A DNA stretch of 64,000 bases from positions 470,707-534,706 of the forward strand of contig NZ_JAIUDA010000004.1 of NCBI RefSeq assembly GCF_020179835.1. Direction: 5' to 3'. The DNA comes from Pantoea sp. alder81. Its GTDB lineage: Bacteria; Pseudomonadota; Gammaproteobacteria; Enterobacterales; Enterobacteriaceae. The position numbers and the translations under genes are program-made. Under the pieces are notes generated by a model. It was not told the DNA's origin. It worked only from the letters and a program-made list of their open reading frames with translations, and ran no database searches. Positions 45,967-55,300 of the stretch are shown piece after piece (the first letter of the stretch is position 1; every line of letters starts with the position of its first letter).

Positions 45967-46886
45967 GTGATGTTCGTGACCACACCGACGATCTGCGGAT
46001 CGTCGGCAAACGTTACTACGGACGCTGGCTGAGTGCGCTGGTAGTGCTGTTGTGCGTCGTGGCAATGGCGCACTCGATGATTAACAATCCACGCTTCGAA
46101 TGGAGCGTGATTGCGGAAAACTTCACCGGCGAATCGATCCTGCAGGGCGTACTGATGACGCTGCAGCTGACCGCAATTTCGGTGGTGCTGGGCTTTGCTT
46201 TTGGTACGGTGCTGGCGCTGATGCGCCTTTCATCGAATCCGGTGCTGGTGGGCGTCAGCTGGTTTTACACCTGGTTCTTCCGTGGCGTGCCAATGCTGGT
46301 GCAGTTGTTCCTGTGGTACAACATTGCCGCACTTTATCCGACGATTTCATTCTCAATCCCAGGCCTTGGCGAGTTGTGGAGCACCCAATCTAATGCGTTG
46401 GTGAGCCCATTCAGTGCGGCGGTGATCGCGCTGGTGATGCATCAGTCTGCCTATGCCGCTGAAATTGTGCGTGCCGGTATCCAGAGCGTGGGCAATGGTC
46501 AGCTGGAAGCGGCGCGTGCGTTAGGTTATCGCCCGGCGCAGATTTTCCGTCATACCGTGCTGCCGCAGGCGATGCGCGCGATTATGCCGCCCGCCGGTAA
46601 TGAAATTATTGGTCAGTTGAAAACCACGGCGGTGGTGTCAGTGATTTCCCTGCAGGACGTATTGTTCTCAGCGCAGATCATTTATCAGCGTACTTATGAA
46701 GTGATTCCGCTGCTGCTGGTGGCGACGCTGTGGTATCTGTTGATGACCTCCGTCCTGTCGATTGGTCAGTTCTATGTTGAACGCTATTTTGGCCGTGGCG
46801 TCACGCGTCGTGAAAAACGCAGCCTGTTTAAATCATTGCCGGGCTTTAGCGCGCAGAAACCTGAAAGGAGCGTAAGCAATGGCTGA
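45963..46886 (+). CDS. polar amino-acid ABC transporter, permease
   Basis: 307 residues, about five or six membrane segments. The HisMQ-type signature is visible: RGVPMLVQLFLWYN, AYAAEIVRAGIQSVGNGQLEAA and NEIIGQLKTTAVVS. The cytoplasmic EAA-type loop (EAARALGYRPAQIF) docks the ATPase. Only one permease is present, so it should work as a homodimer. Overlaps both neighbours. Confidence 0.92.
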   Translation: MSDVRDHTDDLRIVGKRYYGRWLSALVVLLCVVAMAHSMINNPRFEWSVIAENFTGESILQGVLMTLQLTAISVVLGFAFGTVLALMRLSSNPVLVGVSWFYTWFFRGVPMLVQLFLWYNIAALYPTISFSIPGLGELWSTQSNALVSPFSAAVIALVMHQSAYAAEIVRAGIQSVGNGQLEAARALGYRPAQIFRHTVLPQAMRAIMPPAGNEIIGQLKTTAVVSVISLQDVLFSAQIIYQRTYEVIPLLLVATLWYLLMTSVLSIGQFYVERYFGRGVTRREKRSLFKSLPGFSAQKPERSVSNG

Positions 46887-47640
46887 AGCGATCGCCTTAC
46901 GTAAAGTCACCAAACGCTTTTCCGGCGTCACGATTCTGGACGAAGTGAATCTGGATATTCCCGCCGGTTCGGTCACGGTTATCCTCGGTCCTTCGGGATC
47001 GGGCAAATCCACTTTGCTGCGCTGCATCAACCATCTGGAAAAGCTTGATGGTGGCACCATTCGCATCGGTGGCGAAATCATTGGCTATAAACAGAAAGGC
47101 CAGGCACTGCACGAATTAAGCAGTGGTGAGATTGCTCGCCAGCGTGCGCAAACTGGCATGGTGTTCCAGCAGTTTAACCTGTTCCCGCACCGTACTGTTT
47201 TGCAGAACATCGTTGATGCGCCAATGCGTGTGAAAAAGCAGAACCGTCAACAGGCGACCAGCAAAGCGCTGTCGCTGCTCAAGCAGGTGGGTCTGGCAGG
47301 ACGAGAAGATGAGTGGCCGCAAAATCTCTCCGGTGGACAGCAGCAGCGTGTGGCGATCGCCCGTGCGCTGGCGATGGATCCCGGCGTGATGCTGTTTGAT
47401 GAGCCAACCTCGGCACTGGATCCCGAACTGGTGGGCGAAGTGCTGCAGGTTATTCAACAGCTGGCACACTCCGGCATCACCATGGTGATCGTGACCCACG
47501 AGATTGGTTTTGCACGCGAGGTCGCCGACAACATTGTCTTTATGGAAGACGGCAAAATCGTGGCGGCCGGGCCGACTCAGCAAGTCCTCGACGACCCGGA
47601 AAACGGGCGCGTAAGAAACTTTATTGCAACGGTGCTCTAA
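46879..47640 (+). CDS. polar amino-acid ABC transporter, ATPase
   Basis: 253 residues. Walker A GPSGSGKS near 39-46, Q-loop [14 protein letters not shown] signature [16 protein letters not shown], Walker [13 protein letters not shown], and the H-loop in [10 protein letters not shown]. GlnQ/ArtP-type ATPase that powers the permease. Starts 8 bp before the permease stop. Its stop lies inside a terminator stem. Confidence 0.95.
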   Translation: MAEAIALRKVTKRFSGVTILDEVNLDIPAGSVTVILGPSGSGKSTLLRCINHLEKLDGGTIRIGGEIIGYKQKGQALHELSSGEIARQRAQTGMVFQQFNLFPHRTVLQNIVDAPMRVKKQNRQQATSKALSLLKQVGLAGREDEWPQNLSGGQQQRVAIARALAMDPGVMLFDEPTSALDPELVGEVLQVIQQLAHSGITMVIVTHEIGFAREVADNIVFMEDGKIVAAGPTQQVLDDPENGRVRNFIATVL

Positions 47641-47656
47641 GCACCGTTTTTCATTT
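47628..47656 (+). terminator. Rho-independent terminator overlapping the ATPase stop
   Basis: 9-bp stem (AACGGTGCT and its complement) with a 3-base loop, followed by a T-run and TCATTTTT. It should stop most transporter transcripts before the BisC-type gene. Confidence 0.8.
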
Positions 47657-47675
47657 TTGACAGCCAGGAACAGTG

Positions 47676-49964
47676 ATGACGCAAAAACCGGTAATGCACA
47701 GCGCCCACTGGGGCGCTTTTCATGCCCAGCAATCGGGCGATCAGCTCACTATCGAACCCTTCAAAGGCGATCCCGATCCCAGCCCGCTGCTGCAAAACTT
47801 TCGCACTGCGCTTAATCATCCGGCACGCGTTTCGCGCCCGATGGTTCGTCGTGGCTGGCTGGAAGATGGCCCCGGCCCGGATCAGCGCCGTGGCAATGAT
47901 GAATACGTTGCGGTTAGCTGGGAACAGGCTTATGAATTAGTGGCGCGTGAATTGAAGCGTGTGGGCGACACTCATGGCCCGGCAGGCATTTTTGGCGGTT
48001 CTTATGGCTGGTCGAGCGCCGGACGTTTTCACCATGCGCAAAGCCAGGTGCACCGCTTCCTAAATACCACGCTGGGTGGCTACGTGCGTTCGGTGAACAG
48101 CTACAGTTCCGGCTCTGCTTCGGTGCTGCTGCCGCATATTGTCGGCGACATGAATGAGATTGCGCGTCGCGGCGTAAGCTGGGAAGAGATTGCCCAACAC
48201 AGTGAAATTGTCATCGCATTCGGTGGTCTGGCATTAAAAAACTCACAGGTGGCGAGCGGCGGATTAAGCGAGCATACCGAGCGTGGCTTTATGCAGCAGG
48301 CGGCACAGCGCGGCACGCGTTTTATCTCAGTTAGCCCGTTGAGAAGCGATCTGCCCGACGAAGCCAAAGGGGAGTGGCTGGCCTTGCGCCCTGGCACTGA
48401 TGCCGCCTTTATTCTTGGTGTATTATCCGTATTAATTGAAGAACAACTGACGGATGAAGCCTTCCTCAGTCGCTACACCGTGGGTTGGCCGGAGATGGTC
48501 GCCTATATTCGTGGTGAAGAGGATGGCACACGGCGTGATGCCGGCTGGGCAGCAGAAATCTGCGGCGTCAGCGCGGCATTTATCGCTGATTTTGCCCGCC
48601 AGCTACCCGGTAAACGCGTTCTGGTTACCGTTGCGCATGCGCTGCAACGCTCGGAACACGGTGAACAACCGGTGTGGCTCGGGCTGGTGCTGGCCGCCGC
48701 GCTGGGACAACCGGGTTTACCGGGCGGCGGTTACACTTATGCGCTGGGCGCGTTGGGCCATTACGGTAAGCACCACAACCTGGTGAGTTTCCCGGCACTG
48801 CCGCAAGGCAAAAATGGCATTGATCGTCTGATCCCGGTGGCGCGTATTTCGGATATGTTGCTCAATCCCGGCAAACCGTTCGACTACAACGGCCGTCGTT
48901 TAACCTATCCACATATCCGTTTGGCTTACTGGGCGGGCGGCAACCCGTTCCATCACCATCAGGATTTGGCGCGACTCCGTCAGGCATTTTGCCAGTTGGA
49001 TACGCTGATTGTGCATGAGATTGCCTGGACCTCCAGTGCGCGCCATGCCGATATCGTATTGCCCGCCACCATGACGTTAGAGCGCGAGGATGTGGGTGGG
49101 GCGCCGACCGATCGCCATCTGTTTGCCATGCAGCAGGTTGCACAACCACACGGTGAAGCCAAAGATGATTACACCATTTTTGCCGAGCTAGCACGCAGGT
49201 TGGGATGCGAAGAAGCGTTTACCGAAGGCCGTGATACACGTGGCTGGCTGAAACATCATTACGCGCAGTTGCAGCAAAAGCTGGCAACGCATCAGGTCGA
49301 AATCCCCGATTTTGAACAATTTTGGCAGCAGGGCGTGCTGGAATTGCCCCAGCTCAAAGACGGTGGACGGATGATGAATGCCTTCCGTGCCGATCCCGAG
49401 GCATCTCCACTGCCAACGCCGAGTGGAAAAATCGAAATTTATTCGGCGACGATTGCCAGCTTCGATTATGAAAACTGTCCGGGACATCCGGTGTGGCGAG
49501 AACCACAGCAAAAACCCGATGCCGACCATCCATTCTGGCTGATCGCTAATCAGCCCGCGACGCGTCTTCACAGCCAGCTGGATTTCGGTGATTACAGCCT
49601 GAGCGGCAAACGTGATGGGCGTGAGGTGTGCAGCCTGAACCCGCATGATGCGGCATCGCTGGGGATTAACGACGGCGAGATTATCGAGCTATACAATCAG
49701 CGCGGCCATGTGCTCGCCAGCGCGCGCGTGACCGACACGGTGATGCCGGGAGTGGTGCAGCTGCCCACGGGTGCCTGGTACGATCCCGTCGATCCCACCG
49801 CGCTGCGGCCGTTATGTCGCCATGGTAATCCCAACGTACTGACGCTGGATATTGGCACGTCGTCGCTGACTCAGGGTTGCAGTGGGCAGATCACCGTGGT
49901 GCAGGTACGCAAATACGCCGGAGAACTGACGCCGGTGCAGGCGTTTATCCCGCCGCAGGTATAG
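47676..49964 (+). CDS. BisC/TorZ-type molybdopterin sulfoxide or N-oxide reductase
   Basis: 762 residues from the ATG at 47676 (a GTG three bases earlier is possible), with AGGAA upstream. No twin-arginine signal, so cytoplasmic like BisC. Molybdopterin-guanine-dinucleotide oxidoreductase pattern: RPMVRRGWLEDGPGP, GIFGGSYGW, the serine Mo-ligand region SVNSYSSGSA, HADIVLPATMTLERED and RLHSQLDFG. No N-terminal Fe-S cysteines, as in the DMSO-reductase/BisC group. Such enzymes reduce biotin, methionine or related sulfoxides, or N-oxides. The position after an amino-acid importer suggests the importer brings its substrate (inference). Confidence 0.87.
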   Translation: MTQKPVMHSAHWGAFHAQQSGDQLTIEPFKGDPDPSPLLQNFRTALNHPARVSRPMVRRGWLEDGPGPDQRRGNDEYVAVSWEQAYELVARELKRVGDTHGPAGIFGGSYGWSSAGRFHHAQSQVHRFLNTTLGGYVRSVNSYSSGSASVLLPHIVGDMNEIARRGVSWEEIAQHSEIVIAFGGLALKNSQVASGGLSEHTERGFMQQAAQRGTRFISVSPLRSDLPDEAKGEWLALRPGTDAAFILGVLSVLIEEQLTDEAFLSRYTVGWPEMVAYIRGEEDGTRRDAGWAAEICGVSAAFIADFARQLPGKRVLVTVAHALQRSEHGEQPVWLGLVLAAALGQPGLPGGGYTYALGALGHYGKHHNLVSFPALPQGKNGIDRLIPVARISDMLLNPGKPFDYNGRRLTYPHIRLAYWAGGNPFHHHQDLARLRQAFCQLDTLIVHEIAWTSSARHADIVLPATMTLEREDVGGAPTDRHLFAMQQVAQPHGEAKDDYTIFAELARRLGCEEAFTEGRDTRGWLKHHYAQLQQKLATHQVEIPDFEQFWQQGVLELPQLKDGGRMMNAFRADPEASPLPTPSGKIEIYSATIASFDYENCPGHPVWREPQQKPDADHPFWLIANQPATRLHSQLDFGDYSLSGKRDGREVCSLNPHDAASLGINDGEIIELYNQRGHVLASARVTDTVMPGVVQLPTGAWYDPVDPTALRPLCRHGNPNVLTLDIGTSSLTQGCSGQITVVQVRKYAGELTPVQAFIPPQV

Positions 49965-49974
49965 CTTCTCGTAT

Positions 49975-49994
49975 GGGCGGCCGCGTGGCCGCCC
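49975..49994. terminator. bidirectional stem-loop terminator
   Basis: Perfect 8-bp stem (GGGCGGCC) with a 4-base loop, between the BisC-type gene and the convergent VOC gene. Confidence 0.65.
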
Positions 49995-50001
49995 CAGAAC
50001 A

Positions 50002-50385
50002 TCAATCTTCCAGCTGCAACCACATCACGCGTAAACGGTGCCCATCCGGATCGATGGCTGTGAAGGTGTAGCCAAAATCCATCACTGCAGGCGACTGCAC
50101 AATGGTGATTTCACGGAAAGCACCCCATTCGTTGTAGAGGAAATCCACATCTGCTTTCTGCTGCACTTTGAAAGTGATTTCGCCGTTGGGCGAGAACTGT
50201 TGCGTATCCACCGGCGGCTGAACGGTGTATTTCGACCACAAACCTAGTTTGAAACCGTTCTCAAAAACAAACATCGCAAAAGTGGGCGTGACATTAATTG
50301 GTTTGATATCAAACAGCGATGCATAAAAGTCGGCGCTCTTCACAACGTTCGGCACGTAAATAATGGTCATATCAGCGGTGAACAT
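50002..50385 (-). CDS. VOC-superfamily protein (glyoxalase/bleomycin-resistance type)
   Basis: 127 residues. VOC fold: TIIYVPNVVKSADFYASLFD at the start and FTAIDPDGHRLRVM near the end, which are the paired beta-alpha-beta units of the family. Activity cannot be assigned: possible metalloenzyme, antibiotic-binding or isomerase protein. A GGAGAAAAA site precedes the ATG. A palindrome about 50 bp upstream may regulate it. Confidence 0.85.
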   Translation of the reverse strand: MFTADMTIIYVPNVVKSADFYASLFDIKPINVTPTFAMFVFENGFKLGLWSKYTVQPPVDTQQFSPNGEITFKVQQKADVDFLYNEWGAFREITIVQSPAVMDFGYTFTAIDPDGHRLRVMWLQLED

Positions 50386-50433
50386 GGTTTTTTTCTCCTT
50401 GTGTGTTTACCGCTGTAGAGTACGAGAGGGCTG

Positions 50434-50448
50434 TGACAGAATCTGTCA
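50434..50448. promoter_or_regulatory. palindrome upstream of the VOC gene
   Basis: Perfect 15-bp palindrome (TGACAGA, one base, TCTGTCA) 49 bp before the VOC start, in the promoter position. Regulator unknown. Confidence 0.4.
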
Positions 50449-50452
50449 GGAG

Positions 50453-50711
50453 TCACCACAAATAACCGACGCCAGTAATAAAGAACCACTCGCCACTATG
50501 CTGAACTATCGGACTACTGGCGATTCCTTCGTCATAGAACTCATAATTAGCTGCAAACATGCGACATCATTATCTCTATTGAAGTAGTAACGGGGCTACT
50601 GGCGCCTTCCTGTGAAGTTAAGCCCAGTGAACTGAGATCGGGCTCAGCAGTTGATTTAAAGCAAAGTATCAGTAAGAGTATCGTTGAAAAAATTTTAATG
50701 AAGGATTTCAT
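50453..50711 (-). pseudogene. remnant of a MipA/OmpV-like outer-membrane protein gene
   Basis: The minus strand starts with a good site (GAGGATG, then ATG at 50711) and a signal peptide (MKSFIKIFSTILLLILCFKS), reading 54 residues to a stop at 50547. A second frame (ATG-type residue at 50560, stop 50453) gives 35 residues that resemble the MipA/OmpV C-terminus: EFYDEGIASSPIVQHSGEW followed by a final hydrophobic strand (compare recalled E. coli MipA LSDEVTDSPMV). The two pieces look like the ends of one gene after a large internal deletion and frameshift. The family call is from memory. Confidence 0.55.
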
Positions 50712-50738
50712 TTTTCATCCTCGTAATATTCTATTGTT

Positions 50739-50771
50739 ATCACATGATGGGCGAGTATAAATATATGTGAT
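50739..50771. other. inverted repeat ATCACAT/ATGTGAT
   Basis: 7-bp arms separated by 19 bases, upstream of the MipA remnant, in AT-rich DNA; possible old regulatory site of that gene. Weak evidence. Confidence 0.25.
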
Positions 50772-50967
50772 GAAACCCCGCATTAATCTGACTAACTCAT
50801 TGATCATGATAGATAGTAAGAGTTGATACCTCTTTTTTCTTCTTAATGAACACGGTGAAAGTCTACTATATTCATAGACATTAGCAGGATGAATTTGAAA
50901 GATTTAATCAGATGCAAGCAGACTGTATAGTTTATTTTATTAATAAGCTTATGTGGAAATTTAAAGT

Positions 50968-51990
50968 ATGGGAATAAACATAACCAAATGCGATTTTAGT
51001 TTGTGTATTTTCTTATCCGCTTTTGCTTGTGTTGTTCGGGCAGATACCGTTTGGTTGGTCAACGGAGATCGACTAAGTGGAACAGTTCAGTCCCTGAGCG
51101 ATGGGCAACTCGAATTAAAAACGAATTACGCAGGGACATTAAAAGTCAGTTGGGCCTCGGTCAGCACAATGGAGAGTGAATCTACTATCTCCATTGGTAA
51201 TAATAAAACAAAAGAAAATTACCCCGTTTCTGTTTTCCCGTACAAAGCAGGGTATGTGATTATTAAACATAATGATAAGCAAGAGATAGTGTCTGTCAAA
51301 CGTATCGATGAACTCATGAAGTCTGAGGTGCGGTCTGATCAGTGGGACTGGTCGGGTAATATTGATGCCGGCGTTAATCTGAAAAATGCTTCAACCAAAA
51401 CAGATGACTATAATTTATCACTGAATACGAAGTTAAAAAAACAGAAGTGGAGGCACGATATTTCTGCAACTTACAATCGTGAAATTGAAGACAATACTGT
51501 TAATACCGACAACTACAGTTTTCGATATGCCATTGACTACATGCTTGAAGAACAATATTTCTGGCAATCACGATTCAGTTATAAACGTGACTGGGTTGAA
51601 GATTTGTCTCGACAGTTGCTGATTGGTACCGGCCCAGGATATCAGTTATGGGATGATGAGACCGGAGCATTCTCCGTCTCTCTTCTGGGAGGTGCCTTCA
51701 GTTATGGCTACAGTGATGACAGGAGAGATAGCCACTTCGGCGCGTCGATACATTGGGACTATCAGCGTTACCTTATTGATAAAACCGTTACGCTATATAG
51801 CAATGGCGAACTCGGTCATTCACTGGACAATGATGGCGTGATATCTGTCGATGCAGAGCTGGGACTGAGGTATGCCCTGACCTCATGGTCAACATTCCAT
51901 GTTGGTTATCATCGAAATATTGTTAAAGGAACCCGAGATACTTTGGATGAACGCATATTTTCCACTGGTTTAGGTATGACGTGGAAATGA
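50968..51990 (+). CDS. DUF481 outer-membrane protein (YdiY-like)
   Basis: 340 residues. Signal peptide ending VVRA (about 25), then DTVWLVNGDRLSGTVQSL, a small domain typical of these proteins, and from about 130 a beta-barrel with alternating aromatic strands (SFRYAIDYMLEEQYFWQSRF, SVSLLGGAFSYGYSDD). DUF481 proteins are outer-membrane barrels of unknown function, some salt- or acid-induced. A small reading frame overlaps the stop (ATGA), and the giant autotransporter follows about 390 bp later on the same strand. Confidence 0.85.
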   Translation: MGINITKCDFSLCIFLSAFACVVRADTVWLVNGDRLSGTVQSLSDGQLELKTNYAGTLKVSWASVSTMESESTISIGNNKTKENYPVSVFPYKAGYVIIKHNDKQEIVSVKRIDELMKSEVRSDQWDWSGNIDAGVNLKNASTKTDDYNLSLNTKLKKQKWRHDISATYNREIEDNTVNTDNYSFRYAIDYMLEEQYFWQSRFSYKRDWVEDLSRQLLIGTGPGYQLWDDETGAFSVSLLGGAFSYGYSDDRRDSHFGASIHWDYQRYLIDKTVTLYSNGELGHSLDNDGVISVDAELGLRYALTSWSTFHVGYHRNIVKGTRDTLDERIFSTGLGMTWK

Positions 51991-52157
51991 TATTACATCA
52001 ACCCTTTGATGAGGCGCTGCCTGCGATCACGACAGGCCATCCACCCGCATTTGTAGATAATGGCGACCAACTGACACTCTTAAACGTTGGGAGTGATAAA
52101 AAATATGAAATCGATGTTATGCCAGAGACTATTTGCTTTTACTTATCAAAGCAGTGA
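51987..52157 (+). CDS. small hypothetical protein overlapping the DUF481 stop
   Basis: 56 codons from the ATG at 51987, which shares ATGA with the DUF481 stop, the classic sign of translational coupling. The product (starts MILHQPFDEALPAITTG, contains NGDQLTLLNVGSDKKYEID) is hydrophilic without a signal peptide. No family recognised. Short frames this long can occur by chance, so coding is uncertain. Confidence 0.4.
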   Translation: MILHQPFDEALPAITTGHPPAFVDNGDQLTLLNVGSDKKYEIDVMPETICFYLSKQ

Positions 52158-52376
52158 GCCATTAGAAGTTGGTTAAGAGCATCGGTTATCATGATTCTTT
52201 CAGATGGCCTCTTTTCAAATCTAAATCCTTAAGAAAGTAAAACCAATATTTTTTATACCATTTTGGCGCCTTGTACTATTGTTGATTGTAAGTTTTTTAT
52301 TATGGAATGGTACAGAGTGTAACGGAAGCAACCCTTAATAAACAGCAAGTTGAAAAATTATAGAGCTGAGGCGTTT

Positions 52377-55300
52377 ATGAACTTTGTTTATAGACTGATC
52401 TGGAGTTCGTCCCAATGCGTTTTTGTTCCTGTGTCCGAGATCACAAAAAGGCATCATCGTTCGTCTCAATGTTTATCTATTTCAAATGCGCTTGCTGGTT
52501 TGTTAATTATAATATTATCAACAGGTAATGTGTTTGCTGAAGACATTGAATGGATAAATGCTTACCCGGCTTACAACTTTCCTGAAAATACGGGAGTGAA
52601 CTATGACTCAGTAATTAATACCGGTACTGCCTTCACCCTTGATAGCCAGTCACTACCGAATCATTTTCCTCCCGGAACGACATTAAATATCCTGGGAGCG
52701 ATTCCCAGTTTTTCAGCAGGCACCAATGGCACGGCCACTTCTGTCAGTGTTGCTGATGCGTTGCCAGACGGTAGCGGGGCTGAAGCAGGCAGGATTACTG
52801 TTATTACGGCAACTGACTCGCAAGGTAATGTAACGCCAATTACCACCGACAATATCAACCAGTTCACTTATTCTCCTTCACCCGCTAATCCGCAACAGAA
52901 TCAGGAACTGAATGTTGAAATTCCGGGCCTTGAAGGCAGTTATCAGGTCATTAATGTCTATGATTCAACTACCTTCGTGTCAGCGGGTGATACGCCTGTC
53001 AGCAACCTAATGTTGTCGATTTATGATCCCGAATCGTTCCGCATTTATAACAATTTCGGCATCGTTTCTGTCGCCTCCTCGGGCGGTATTGCGAACATCA
53101 ATGTGGGTGAAGATACGGCAGGTACTACTCCCATTTCTGCGCCAACCAATACGATAGATTTGTTGGCTAAAAACAGCATCCTCGCCAGGGCCGATGGCTC
53201 TGGCACAGCAACCAGCCAGGTGAATTGGTTGTCTGATAATCTGATTCACTTTCGACCCGCATCGGTGATCTCAAATGACAGTCAGAGCGTTTCTGCACAA
53301 AGTGCGCAATATGATTACACGCTGACGATTCCAAATTATATCCAGGTGGGAACGCGAGTCATTCAGCTGGGTTCAAAGACTTTTAACATCACATCTTCTG
53401 CTGATATTGCCGAGGTGAATGACTATCTGATCGGCCAGAATGCCTATGCTGGAAAACCCCAGGTTCAGTATTGGCTGACCGCTGGAGCTTCCGTGAATGG
53501 AGAGGTGATTGACTCTGCACCTGAGGCCCAGTCGGTTTATAACGCGATTATTAGCGGTTTACTGGATCAACAACAGCAAACCTCCATCAACCTGACTTAT
53601 CACGTCTGGGATGACCAGAACTCGCACACTAATAATGCGACTTTGCCCACTGGTGATTTGAATGTCATTTATGCAACAGGTGCCAATGCGACCGGTAGCG
53701 TCACCAGCTCCGGCTCATTGGCTGTGGATGGCGCGAGTGCGGTAATGCGAGGTGACAGTGGTGCAGTACTGACCAATGATGGCGCCATCAATCACTGGCG
53801 CAGCGACAGCGCTAGCCCGACGTCGATCGGCATGCAGGTCACCAACGCCACGGCCGTCAACAACGGTACGCTCAATGCCGGATTATTTTTAGAAAAGGAC
53901 GGTACCAACCAGAATGTCAGTAATGCCGGCAGTATTGGCATGCAGGGATTGGGGCAAAGCACACTGACAAATAATGGCCATATCAATGTCGCAATCACTG
54001 ATAGCACCACAGCCAATGCCAGAGGTATTTCCGTATCAGGAACCAGCAGTGCGACCAACACCAGTAGTGGAACCATCGTGCTGACCGGGAACAGCCGAAA
54101 TAGTGAAGGACGCGCGGCGGGGTATGGCATCTATGCCGATCAGAGCGCCAGCGTCATTAATCAGGGGGCAATTTATCTTGGGTACAGTCCTGCCGTCGAC
54201 GCCAATCTATCATCGTCCATTCCTTTAATCGGCGGCAGCGCGCTGACCTCCGGTATCTACTCCAGCAGCAGTGGAAATATGCTTAACAACGGTACTATTT
54301 TCATCGGTGACAGCACGCGTAATGCCGTGGGTATATTCTCTAACGGTGCAACGGGATCCCTGGTAAATAATGGTTCTATCAATGTATTGGGCAAGTTGGT
54401 TAACGGCGCAGCGGCGAGTAACTACGGTCTTTATGTGGTCGATAATCAGGGCAGTGTAACGAACAACGGAAATATATTCGTTGATGGTGACAACAACGTC
54501 GCCATTTATCTTCAGGCACAAAATGCAGCCGCGAATGTTACCTCATCCGCCAGCAGTCGCATCACGGTAGGGACTGCAGGCGATACCGGTGGCAGTGACG
54601 GGAATGTTTATACTTACCGAAACTATGCTGTTTATGCAGAAGGACTGAATAACCAGGCCGCTCAGGTTAATCTTCAGGCCACTATACGCTTGTTATCTGC
54701 GGGGGCGATTGGGGTGCATGCCCGTGGCAATGCGCAAATTAATATCGGTAGTGCGGCAACGCTGACATTCGAAAACGACCATCAGATCGGGTATTACGCA
54801 TGGGGCAATCTGGCAAAAATCAACATCAGTAATGCCATCATTGACGACAGCGGGCAGGCCAATTCTGTGCTGTTTGCGGTTGATAATGGCGCGGTGTTTA
54901 ACGGCGACAATGGTAGCGGCAGCGGTTATCAACTGACGGTCAGTGGTAACAGCGCGATTGGCGTGATTGCTAATGGTGTTGATGACGGTGGCACAGCAGA
55001 TGAATCTGATGACATTGCCAGTTCACTGATTACCGGCCCCGCCATTATTCATGTTAACGGTGAAAATGCGGTGGGCGTGCTGGTCTCGGGCGGCGCGTTG
55101 GGCACCATTAGCGATGGCGGTATTGTACTGGATCACGATAACGCCACGGCTGTACGTATTGATGGCCGAAACTACAATATCAATGGCACGCTGGACAGCG
55201 ATCAACGACTCACCAATGTCACCTCAACGGCTTCTACCACCACCACTTCAAGTCAATCGGGCATCATCGGCTACGACGTCTCGCATGCGGGTAATCTGGT

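Noticed and set aside
54225..54521. Reading frames on the strand opposite the autotransporter, many over 60 codons (for example 54225-54521 and 55934-56359)
   Set aside because: They mirror the repetitive Asn/Ser/Thr codons of the real gene, have no ribosome sites and show valine/leucine-rich antisense composition.
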